Shown: positions 55,227 through 62,926 of the stretch, piece by piece
Layout: every line of letters begins with the position of its first letter
Numbering within the stretch: position 1 is the first letter of the stretch
Position numbers and translations under genes: made by a program
The notes under the pieces: generated by a model
Database searches by the model: none
What the model was told of the DNA's origin: nothing
Seen by the model: only the letters and a program-made list of their open reading frames with translations
Source: Thalassolituus maritimus
GTDB taxonomy: Bacteria > Pseudomonadota > Gammaproteobacteria > Pseudomonadales > Oceanobacteraceae
DNA length: 64,000 nt
Assembly (NCBI RefSeq): GCF_900156675.1
Contig: NZ_FTOH01000002.1
Location: forward strand, 124,001 to 188,000
Direction: 5' to 3'

Positions 55227-57137
55227 CTAAACGCGGGCAGGAAGGTTCACAACTCTGCGGCTGTTCAGGTTGTGTTCGATCAATGGTCCCAGCTCGTACT
55301 CAGGCAGCGCCCGGCTGAAATAGAATCCTTGAATTGACATCGCACTGATGGCGTTGAGAGCCGTTAGCTCAGCTTCGGTTTCAACCCCCTCTGCCACCAC
55401 ATCCAGCTCCAGCAATCTTGCCAGGCTGACAATGGTTTCAACAATTGCAGCTTTGCTATCCTGCTGCTCAAGGTCTGTAATAAAACTGCGGTCAATTTTT
55501 AACACATCAATCGGTAAATGGCGCAGATAGCTTAGCGATGAGTATCCGGTTCCAAAATCATCCAATGCGATCTTGATACCGGCGTTACGTAATTTACTTA
55601 GCTCAGTTTTGGCGATATCTATGTTGCCAACAAATACCGACTCGGTGACTTCAAGACGCAGGAACTCCGGGCTAAGCTGATGCTCGTTAAGAAGTCTGAA
55701 GACCGTCGATGCAAAACCTTCCGACAGTAACTGCATCGCTGACACGTTCACGCCGATATAAAAGGGCTCGCCGCGCAGCACACCGGCGGTCAGCGACTTC
55801 GCCATAGCAATACTCTGCGACAGGATGCATTCTCCCAACTCCCCCATCAGGCCACTCTGCTCTGCTGCGGGAATAAACTCGGCTGGGGATACAGTCCCAA
55901 CACCGGGACAATCCATACGTGCCAGAGCTTCAAAGCCCACCAGTGCTTTAGTGCGCCCCGCAAATATTGGTTGAAACCAGGGCGCAATACCTCCGTCGCG
56001 AATACCGCTGCGGATTTTCTGCTCAATCAACACACGACGAGCACTGACATCCCGGTGCTGCTGATCATAAAAGCAGATTTCGCCTCGCTTCTTGGCGTAG
56101 CGCAATGCTGACCAGGCGGCATTGATCATTTCTTCAGCACTGGTGTTTGCCAGCTCAGTGCTTTCCAACGCGCCAATCGCAGTGTTCATCACGTGATCGC
56201 CATATGACTGGATTCGGAAAGGCTCAGAAAAACTCGTTGCTATGGCATCGCACTCGGCTTCCATTAGCTGGGTAGGGTCGTCATTGCCACGTACCTGGCC
56301 AAAAACAGCGAACGTATTGCCGGAAATCTTAGCCACCACAGAGCGGACATCGACCGTACCTATGAGCCGACGGGACACGTCGTCCTGCAATGTACTCAAG
56401 CCAGAATGATCCAGCGACTCGCTGAGTGAATCTAACTGGTGAAAAGCAATCAGAATCAGATAAAAACTGGCGCCTTTATCCATCACATCTTCCATACGCT
56501 CACGCAGGAAATGCTCATTAGGAAGCCCCGTGCGCTGGTCTACAAGACGCATACTGGTAATGTCTGTCTGGGTGCCTGCCAACAGGGTAGGCTCTCCATT
56601 TTCATCGCGCTGACAGGCTCCGCGACACAGCATCCAGCGGTAGCCGCCCGAAGCATGGCGTATACGATACTCTGCGGTAAGATTATTCTCCCGACCTTCA
56701 AGCAAGGCCTTAATCGCCCCCTGAAGGTCAGCACGATCACGAGGATGAACCCGTTGCAGCCAGTGATTCAGATCCTGAGATTCATCGGTCACTGGCTCGC
56801 CAACCATTGCATGCCACTTGGGCGAAAACTCAACACGATCCTGATTAAAAAACCAGATCCAGACACCGTCGTCTGAACCAGAAATCACCAGATCGAGCAA
56901 TTCCGTTCGTTCTTTTACTTTGTGCTCGAGACGATTATTTAATTGCTCAAGCTGGCTCATGTTTCTGCGTACATTTTCCAGCAGAAAATTCACCAGTAGC
57001 GATAACTTCTGCCCTTGCACATCGTCGCTGTCGATCGATACGTGCATGTCGAACTTATTATCAACTGTGTCGCAAAGTTGATCCGCAATACTGGCTATTA
57101 ACGACTGTAATTCGCTGTCACTCCCGGAATAACTCAT
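55227..57137 (-). CDS. PAS-(degenerate GGDEF)-EAL cyclic-di-GMP phosphodiesterase
   Basis: 636 residues, no transmembrane helix. N-terminal coiled coil at about 40-80 (LEQLNNRLEHKVKERTELL). PAS/PAC domain at about 82-197. GGDEF domain whose catalytic signature is replaced by S-G-N-T-F (272-276), so no cyclase activity is expected. EAL domain from about 370 with E403-A-L and LDDFGTGYSSLSYLRHLPID, followed by KIDRSFI, all intact: predicted c-di-GMP hydrolase. It overlaps the upstream H-NOX-like gene by 4 nt (ATGA), forming a sensor/effector pair. Confidence 0.92.
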   Translation of the reverse strand: MSYSGSDSELQSLIASIADQLCDTVDNKFDMHVSIDSDDVQGQKLSLLVNFLLENVRRNMSQLEQLNNRLEHKVKERTELLDLVISGSDDGVWIWFFNQDRVEFSPKWHAMVGEPVTDESQDLNHWLQRVHPRDRADLQGAIKALLEGRENNLTAEYRIRHASGGYRWMLCRGACQRDENGEPTLLAGTQTDITSMRLVDQRTGLPNEHFLRERMEDVMDKGASFYLILIAFHQLDSLSESLDHSGLSTLQDDVSRRLIGTVDVRSVVAKISGNTFAVFGQVRGNDDPTQLMEAECDAIATSFSEPFRIQSYGDHVMNTAIGALESTELANTSAEEMINAAWSALRYAKKRGEICFYDQQHRDVSARRVLIEQKIRSGIRDGGIAPWFQPIFAGRTKALVGFEALARMDCPGVGTVSPAEFIPAAEQSGLMGELGECILSQSIAMAKSLTAGVLRGEPFYIGVNVSAMQLLSEGFASTVFRLLNEHQLSPEFLRLEVTESVFVGNIDIAKTELSKLRNAGIKIALDDFGTGYSSLSYLRHLPIDVLKIDRSFITDLEQQDSKAAIVETIVSLARLLELDVVAEGVETEAELTALNAISAMSIQGFYFSRALPEYELGPLIEHNLNSRRVVNLPARV

Positions 57138-57733
57138 ACCGGAGCTACCGCCATACCTGAAGAGTGTACAGACCTGGGCGTTTGCCAGTTAATCGCGAAA
57201 CGGCACTCTGCATCACCGCGTTTCATGCAATGCTCACAACTGATCTGTAGTTTTTCTCCATATAAAGATGCCACTTCGTGTGCCAACGCTTTATACAGCT
57301 CGCATAGTTTATTCGCCGAACGATAGCTGACCCGAACAAACCCCGGTCGGACCTGTTCGGCAGAGAATTTATCCGTCACGGCTTTTCTGTCTTCACTGGT
57401 CTTGAGACCTGAGGCCATCACCGCGTGGATGGTTGCCTGGCGAAGTAAAAATTCTTCTGACGATGACGACATCTCAAAGAAACGTGGGAATAACTCACGG
57501 GCACGGGTAAGAAATGCTTTGGCATAAAGAACACACAATTCACTTTCGGACAGCCCTGTCGCCTCACCACTCGCCTGTAGCAAACGATGAAATTCGTCGT
57601 CAGAGTAATTCTGGTCAATACGGTAGGTTACGTCTTCAGGTACCTCAGCACGTCTGAGCACATCGGTGACTAACGGAGCGCCGCCAGTTTCCTCCAGCAG
57701 GTCCAGTAATACTTTCTGAATGATACCGATCAT
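57134..57733 (-). CDS. H-NOX-like (haem-NO-binding) sensor protein
   Basis: 199 residues. The overall pattern fits the haem-NO/oxygen-binding family: IGIIQKVLLDLLEETGG, YSDDEFHRLLQASGEATGLS, YAKAFLTRARELFPRFFEM, a candidate proximal histidine H103, and SYRSANKLCELYKALAHEV, where the usual YxSxR reads Y137-R-S-A-N141. The C-terminus carries C166-x-x-C169 and C177 (CEHCMKRGDAECRF), reminiscent of V4R-type or zinc-binding ends. The asparagine and the cysteines make haem binding probable but not assured. It is co-translated with the EAL protein. Confidence 0.78.
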   Translation of the reverse strand: MIGIIQKVLLDLLEETGGAPLVTDVLRRAEVPEDVTYRIDQNYSDDEFHRLLQASGEATGLSESELCVLYAKAFLTRARELFPRFFEMSSSSEEFLLRQATIHAVMASGLKTSEDRKAVTDKFSAEQVRPGFVRVSYRSANKLCELYKALAHEVASLYGEKLQISCEHCMKRGDAECRFAINWQTPRSVHSSGMAVAPV

Positions 57734-58143
57734 GAAGGCTCCATAGAGACAGGAGCCAGGAAGCCCCGATACAACATAAGACGAGTTATAAATTTAGTTG
57801 TGCTACGCTCGTTAGCAATTGAAAACAAATATTAATAACAGTAACTTACAGACAGCTACAGAACCTGCTGATGGCAGGGTTATTTCGGCCCGACCGACAT
57901 CGATTTCTCCTGTTAGAGTCAGCGAGCTGGCCTGAATTCCGGCGAGCATTGCCCCGTCGGAAACTGATAAGCCCTCCTCTGAGCAACACTTTCATCTTTG
58001 CTAACGACTATGCTTCGCTCGTCATCTTATCGTCGGCTTATTTAAAATAGGCGCTGCCCTGAGCTATTCGAATCAGAATGACAGCAATCTCTTTATGCAA
58101 CAGAAGGCGGCCGAATGGCCACTCTCCCTGTTGCACTTCTGCT
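57734..58143. other. 410-nt intergenic region, no gene seen
   Basis: Upstream of the H-NOX-like gene and downstream of the subtilisin gene. I see no plausible protein or tRNA. It contains a perfect 8-bp inverted repeat TGCAACAG/CTGTTGCA (58096-58103, 58128-58135) enclosing an inner GGCC-GAAT-GGCC, close to the protease stop codon; no T-tract, so not a typical terminator. Confidence 0.5.
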
Positions 58144-59832
58144 TCACTCTGACTGTTCAATGCCAAAGAAGAGCAGACTGCCGCGAACTCCGGCGGTACT
58201 GTCCGTCATTGTCAGCAGATAATCTCCCGGCTGCGCACTGACCAACTGCCCTTCGAGCAGATAGTCATCGCCTTGGCGTCCGGCGACACTAAGGGCTACT
58301 TGCTGCCCAGCGGTGCCTGTTAGCCGAACGGACAGATCACTGGCGCGAGCATGGCGGATAACAAGACTGATGGTCACATCAGAGCCCCGATTAATATCAT
58401 TCAACGAGACACGCGTGGTACCCGAGCGTGTGAAGAAAAAGGAGCGGCGCGCATCATTGATAGCGATATTGGTAGACCCGCCGTAATTAACGACCTGTGG
58501 TTCCGGTTCGGGCTCAGGCTGTGCTTCTGGCTCGGACCGCGAACCATTATCGACCGCGAGCACTGCAGCGGTAGCATCCACGATACCTGCACCGCAGCCA
58601 GTACAGGTGCCCGGGAAACTGCGTGCGGTCTCAGACAACGCGGTTTCGACTTCAGCAGGAGTCAGGTCTTTATTCACTGAGCGCATCAGAGCAATCACAC
58701 CGGCCACTACCGGAGTAGCCATTGACGTCCCCTGATACTCAGCATAAGTCCCGCCTTCGCGTCCTTGTCGGCCACGATCAATGGTAGACAATATCCCACC
58801 GCCATTACCGCCGCCCGGTGCCGCGATATCAACGACAGAGCCAAAATTAGAATAACTTGCTCTGGTGCCATCGCGCCCAGTCGAAGCAACGGTAATCACA
58901 TTCTGACAGTTCGCAGGTGTCGCACCACGGGCATCAACGCTGCTGTTACCAGCGGCGACAACTACCGTCGAACCTGCCGCCACGGCCTGGTTAATCGCAG
59001 CCTGCATATACGACGTACAACTCCCGGTTCCGCCAAGGCTAAGGTTAATAACATCCGCGGGATTCTGATTAAGCGGAGCACCTGCTACTGGCAAACCTGC
59101 CGACCAGACAACCCCATCGGCAATATCAGACAAAGAGCCACCACAGCGACCAAGCGCCCTCACAGGAACGAACTTCGATAGTGGCGCAATACCGGCAATC
59201 CCAGTGCCATTATCGGTAACGGCCGAAGAGATACCGGCCACATGGGCTCCGTGCCACGACGAGTCTGAGCTACCACACCCCGAAAACAGACCGGTGTAGT
59301 CACCCTCATCGATGGCGTTGCCATCGCGACCATTACCATCACCGGCTGTTGAGCTGTTCGAAATCATGTCGTAGCCCGGCAGGCGGTTCGTATCAAGATC
59401 TGGGTGCGGAACATAACCGGTATCAATGACTGCAATGACAGAGCCCTCTCCCTGTGTAATATCGTGGGCATTCTGCGCACTGACACCACCCGCATCTTCG
59501 AAGTGATACCACTGGCGACTGTATAGAGCGTCGTTCGGGACAGCCTGCGCTGTGACCCAGATATCCTCTTCCACCCGCTTAACAAAACTCTGCGACCGGA
59601 TCGCCGCCATAGCAGAGCGGTGCAGAAGTCCTTTCCCCGGTATATCAATAACCAGGTACTGGCCATTCAGCATGCTTCGTTGAATTGCATCTACCGGTAG
59701 AACATCAGTGAGTAATTGCTTTGAATGAGCGACAGAAGGGTCTATTTCAACGACATATTGCTTCGCTGAAGCAATGTCCGAGGCAGCCGCTGCCAGAAAG
59801 GCAAGCGGTAACGATTTCTTCAGGTGTTTCAA
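58144..59832 (-). CDS. Secreted subtilisin-like (S8) serine protease with P-like C-terminal domain
   Basis: 562 residues. TTG start with GAGGG upstream; no better in-frame start. Signal at about 1-23. An inhibitor-I9-like propeptide lies at about 25-95. The catalytic domain has D137 (VIAVIDTGY), H194 (WHGAHVAGIS), oxyanion N296 (VVAAGNS) and S370 (GTSMATPVVAGV). A Pro/Glu-rich linker lies at about 432-447. A C-terminal beta domain (about 450-560) has the form of a proprotein-convertase P domain (ISLVIRHARASDLSVRL). Predicted extracellular or periplasmic protease. Transcribed alone from an A+T-rich upstream region. Confidence 0.92.
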   Translation of the reverse strand: MKHLKKSLPLAFLAAAASDIASAKQYVVEIDPSVAHSKQLLTDVLPVDAIQRSMLNGQYLVIDIPGKGLLHRSAMAAIRSQSFVKRVEEDIWVTAQAVPNDALYSRQWYHFEDAGGVSAQNAHDITQGEGSVIAVIDTGYVPHPDLDTNRLPGYDMISNSSTAGDGNGRDGNAIDEGDYTGLFSGCGSSDSSWHGAHVAGISSAVTDNGTGIAGIAPLSKFVPVRALGRCGGSLSDIADGVVWSAGLPVAGAPLNQNPADVINLSLGGTGSCTSYMQAAINQAVAAGSTVVVAAGNSSVDARGATPANCQNVITVASTGRDGTRASYSNFGSVVDIAAPGGGNGGGILSTIDRGRQGREGGTYAEYQGTSMATPVVAGVIALMRSVNKDLTPAEVETALSETARSFPGTCTGCGAGIVDATAAVLAVDNGSRSEPEAQPEPEPEPQVVNYGGSTNIAINDARRSFFFTRSGTTRVSLNDINRGSDVTISLVIRHARASDLSVRLTGTAGQQVALSVAGRQGDDYLLEGQLVSAQPGDYLLTMTDSTAGVRGSLLFFGIEQSE

Positions 59833-59919
59833 TCCGGGGCCCTCGATCAGGTAATAAAAACATTCAGGCCATCACTTCACATCGCTGTAGTCTGGCCTTC
59901 GGGTTTTCAAAACTATCGA

Positions 59920-60083
59920 TTCGGGCAATTAATTTACTAAAGAATTATTGTGTTAAATTGCATCTATTAATGTAACCAGTTTGTACCCCGGTTAAATAAC
60001 CATGTTTCTCTCATTCTTTAGAATTATTTTGGAGAATTATTCCCAATTTACTCTGTATTTTCTGAGATCAAACAGATACTAAT
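59920..60083. promoter_or_regulatory. A+T-rich promoter region of the protease gene
   Basis: Noticeably A+T-rich compared with its surroundings. AGAATTATT occurs three times in the same direction (59941-59949, 60020-60028, 60033-60041), the last two 13 bp apart. Likely site for a regulator or nucleoid protein. Confidence 0.4.
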
Positions 60084-60524
60084 TCAGTGCAGCGCTTCAC
60101 GTCGGACAGGACTCAGCGACAGTTTCTGCCAAAGAGATTTCTCTGCCGTACTCAAGTCGCCAAAAGTAAGTTCACGGAGTAATGCCAGGCTTTCATTACA
60201 GAATGTTCTGACCGAAAGTTGTCCCAACTGATCCAACACTCTGCTGAACAGAAAGCGGCAGCTTTGCTGATCTCCGAGGCGACGAAAGGCAGCCATCATC
60301 TGAGCTGCTGCATCCAGATAATGCTGCTGGGCTTTCTTGTCCGGATTCCTCGACAACTCCAGCTCAGCAATTTCAACCGCATTACCAAAACAGACTGTCG
60401 CCCTTTGCCACTGCCGTCCAGCCATAGCTTCACAGCCCATGGATGTCGCTCGCAGCCAGCCAGGCTGCAGCTCAGATGGGTTATCCATTAACCACTGGCG
60501 ATGACCGTCACACATGTATTTCAT
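60084..60524 (-). CDS. Conserved-looking hypothetical helical protein downstream of flavodoxin
   Basis: 146 residues from the ATG just after the flavodoxin stop; an earlier in-frame start would add seven residues and overlap. Soluble, helical, TPR-like in places (ATVCFGNAVEIAELELSRNP, then KAQQHYLDAAAQMMAAFRR). No catalytic motif. The position right behind fldA implies co-transcription and hence iron-dependent expression (inference). I do not recognise the family. Confidence 0.65.
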   Translation of the reverse strand: MKYMCDGHRQWLMDNPSELQPGWLRATSMGCEAMAGRQWQRATVCFGNAVEIAELELSRNPDKKAQQHYLDAAAQMMAAFRRLGDQQSCRFLFSRVLDQLGQLSVRTFCNESLALLRELTFGDLSTAEKSLWQKLSLSPVRREALH

Positions 60525-60525
60525 A

Positions 60526-61077
60526 TCAGGCCGCCGCCAATGCATCGTATTCGCTGATAATCTGAGCTACCCATTTTTCAACGCGGGCATCGGTCAGTTC
60601 GAACTGTTGGTCTTCATCGATGGCCAGACCACAGAAAAGCGTCTTATCCTCGTTGACGGCCCGTGATGCCTCAAACTCGTATCCTTCGGTCGGCCAGTAG
60701 CCAATAAAGCGCGCCCCGGCTTTTTGCAGATGTTCCTGTAACCACCCCATCGCATCGAGGAAAAAATCACCGTAGCCAAACTGGTCGCCCAGCCCGTAAA
60801 GGGCGACGGTTTTGCCCGACATATCCAGAGCCTGAATCATGTCTTCGACATCTTCCCAATCGACCTGAATGCCACCGAAATCCCATGTGGGAATCCCCAT
60901 GATCGTGAGGTCGTAGCCTTGCAGCTGCTCGGGCTCAGCATCCGTGATGTTAATCAATTCAGCAAGGATTCCCGCGCTTTGCAATTGTTCGGAAATCTTC
61001 TCTGCTACGTCCTCTGTATTCCCGGTATCTGTGCCGAATACGATACCGACAGATGCCTGACTCAATGTTGAACCCAT
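60526..61077 (-). CDS. fldA: Flavodoxin (long chain)
   Basis: 183 residues. FMN phosphate-binding loop GTDTGNTEDVAEKI near the N-terminus; MGIPTWDFGGIQVDWED, with the stacking tryptophan, and LYGLGDQFGYGDFFLDAMG complete the FMN site; the long-chain insertion is present. It replaces ferredoxin as electron carrier when iron is scarce. A Fur-box-like sequence overlaps its promoter region 23-41 nt before the ATG, consistent with iron repression. Confidence 0.93.
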   Translation of the reverse strand: MGSTLSQASVGIVFGTDTGNTEDVAEKISEQLQSAGILAELINITDAEPEQLQGYDLTIMGIPTWDFGGIQVDWEDVEDMIQALDMSGKTVALYGLGDQFGYGDFFLDAMGWLQEHLQKAGARFIGYWPTEGYEFEASRAVNEDKTLFCGLAIDEDQQFELTDARVEKWVAQIISEYDALAAA

Positions 61078-61099
61078 GTGTGACTCGCCTCTGAAAATT

Positions 61100-61118
61100 A
61101 TTAATGCGAATCATTATC
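61100..61118 (-). promoter_or_regulatory. Fur box upstream of flavodoxin
   Basis: 19 nt (plus strand ATTAATGCGAATCATTATC) matching the GATAATGATAATCATTATC consensus at 15 positions, including a perfect right half. Confidence 0.72.
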
Positions 61119-61219
61119 GTTATATTATGAAGAAAGGCAATACTCTTCCGCTGTTGGAGTTTGCAGAAAAGTAAAGAAGAGATCGCGCAGCGAAAAAAGG
61201 TCAGGCGTTACCAGCCGCT

Positions 61220-61666
61220 TTAGCGGCGTGGTTTCGGTTTGAATGCCGACATGATGGCCAGAGGAATGGTCAATGCCAGCCAGATGACAAGCGAAGTGAT
61301 AAAATATGAGATCTGTAATTCAGCAAACAGATTCGACTGGAGCACGATCTGAAAGACCCCGTATAACGCCATACCACCAAAATAGAACAGGCCAAAAACC
61401 AACCAACCGGGCAGGCCGCTGGTGCCGGTTCTGACGATCTTACCTGCGATTTTCACAGAGAGATCCATGAAGAAGTATAACCCCATCACAGTCAGCGTAA
61501 TCGCAATAGCATGTCGCAGAGGACCATCCCAGTAGGTTTCGGTATCCGCCGCCGCAGAGACATCGCCCCCGGCATACAGTGAGTAAGCTCCACTCAGGAT
61601 GGTGAACAAACCCGTCAGTATGGTGAGGTAGTCGGCAAGCGCCGAGCGATGTGGCATATCATTCAT
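61220..61666 (-). CDS. Small inner-membrane protein, function unknown
   Basis: 148 residues with four predicted transmembrane helices (about 10-30, 52-70, 85-108, 118-140) and a basic C-terminus (FKPKPRR), which would place the C-terminal end in the cytoplasm. GGGGG ribosome-binding site before the ATG. No motif that I recognise. It lies between hemY and the flavodoxin gene on the same strand, with its own short upstream region. Confidence 0.7.
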   Translation of the reverse strand: MNDMPHRSALADYLTILTGLFTILSGAYSLYAGGDVSAAADTETYWDGPLRHAIAITLTVMGLYFFMDLSVKIAGKIVRTGTSGLPGWLVFGLFYFGGMALYGVFQIVLQSNLFAELQISYFITSLVIWLALTIPLAIMSAFKPKPRR

Positions 61667-61750
61667 AACATCCCCCTGATACCAATCCGGCGGCTCGAGG
61701 CCGCCGGTTGTTATTATTTTATGTGCTGGTGTCGCGCAGCGAGCGTGGGA

Positions 61751-62926
61751 TCAGTGACCCAGAGCCAGCTGGAAGTGTTCACAGGCCAGCGTCTCATCGC
61801 CTTCGGCCAGCATGACCTTACCCATTTCAGCGTGTAGCTCGGCCAGACCTTTGATACTCAGGCCGGTCTGCAGATACTCGCGGGCTTTTTCCAGATCATT
61901 CACACGCAGCGCCAGACGACCGAGTGTCAGTAACAGGAGCGGATCATTAGGGCGCTCTTTCAGCTGCTGCTCAGCAAACAACAGCTGCTTGCTGGCGTCT
62001 TTACCTTTTAGGCGACCGAAGATTTCTACCAGCTCGTCGTGCCAAACGTGCTTAAGGCCTTCACGCAGCGCTTCTTCTGCTTTCTCTTCCTGCTCGGTCT
62101 CAAGCAGAAGATCGATGTATGACTTCATCACATCGCTGGTGTAACGCACGTCGCGGCCGAGACCATCAAACGTTGCTGTCAGGCCCTGTCCACCATTTGC
62201 ATGGCGGGCGCGGTCGAGCAGTTGCAGAGCAACGTTGCGCTCCAGCTTACGCAACTCTTCATCCGGAATTTTGGTCGCTTTACGCAGGGTTGGCAGAAGC
62301 TCATTCAAAGCAACCCAGTCTTCGAGATCCTGCAGCGTTTTTACCAGCAGTTTCAGCAGATAGGCGTGACGCGGATGCTTTTCACGCAGGCTGATCAGCA
62401 CGGCCAGCGCCTGCTCGTTCTGGTTACGCGATTGCAGCAGCTGTACCTGAGTAATACCCACCGCCAGGTCTGAGCCTTTGGTGCTCAGGCTTGCCTGCTT
62501 GAGCCATTCGTCTGTTGCTTCTGACTTATCCTGCTCGTAAGCAGCACGGGCAGCCGCCAGATAGTTAATCAGAGGTTGATCAGAATCTTTAGCACTGCTT
62601 GTCAGGTTACGTTCGGCACGGCGCCACTGACCCTGTGCAAGAGCGAGCAGGCCTCGAGTAGTCTGGCGACGGGCACGCAAACTACGACGACGCTGACGCC
62701 ATTCATTGAAACGACGGTCACTGCCAAACAACACCAGAAGCGCACGCAGCACAATGTACACGGCCAGCAGCGCAATCGCGCCCAGAACTAAGAACATCCA
62801 CAAGCTGGTTTCTACGGTGTAGTTTTCCCAGCTAAGCATGACATAGCCAGCATCAATATATACGAATGCGCCAACGCCGATGGCACCGGCCGCAATCAGC
62901 AACAGGAAAAGAACGATCAGTCTCAT
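61751..62926 (-). CDS. hemY: HemY, haem-biosynthesis-associated TPR membrane protein
   Basis: 391 residues. Two N-terminal transmembrane helices (about 2-23 and 40-68), followed by a basic stretch (WRQRRRSLRARRQTTRGLLA) and a large TPR-rich periplasmic or cytoplasmic part. The HemY N-terminal block YVMLSWENYTVETSLW is clear. The exact function is unknown; it is consistently linked to haem synthesis genes. It overlaps hemX by 4 nt. Not related to the Gram-positive protoporphyrinogen oxidase of the same name. Confidence 0.9.
   Translation of the reverse strand: MRLIVLFLLLIAAGAIGVGAFVYIDAGYVMLSWENYTVETSLWMFLVLGAIALLAVYIVLRALLVLFGSDRRFNEWRQRRRSLRARRQTTRGLLALAQGQWRRAERNLTSSAKDSDQPLINYLAAARAAYEQDKSEATDEWLKQASLSTKGSDLAVGITQVQLLQSRNQNEQALAVLISLREKHPRHAYLLKLLVKTLQDLEDWVALNELLPTLRKATKIPDEELRKLERNVALQLLDRARHANGGQGLTATFDGLGRDVRYTSDVMKSYIDLLLETEQEEKAEEALREGLKHVWHDELVEIFGRLKGKDASKQLLFAEQQLKERPNDPLLLLTLGRLALRVNDLEKAREYLQTGLSIKGLAELHAEMGKVMLAEGDETLACEHFQLALGH

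Noticed and set aside
57734-58143. tRNA, small RNA or CRISPR in the 410-nt gap
   Set aside because: No cloverleaf, no regularly spaced repeats, no promoter-terminator pair that I could support.
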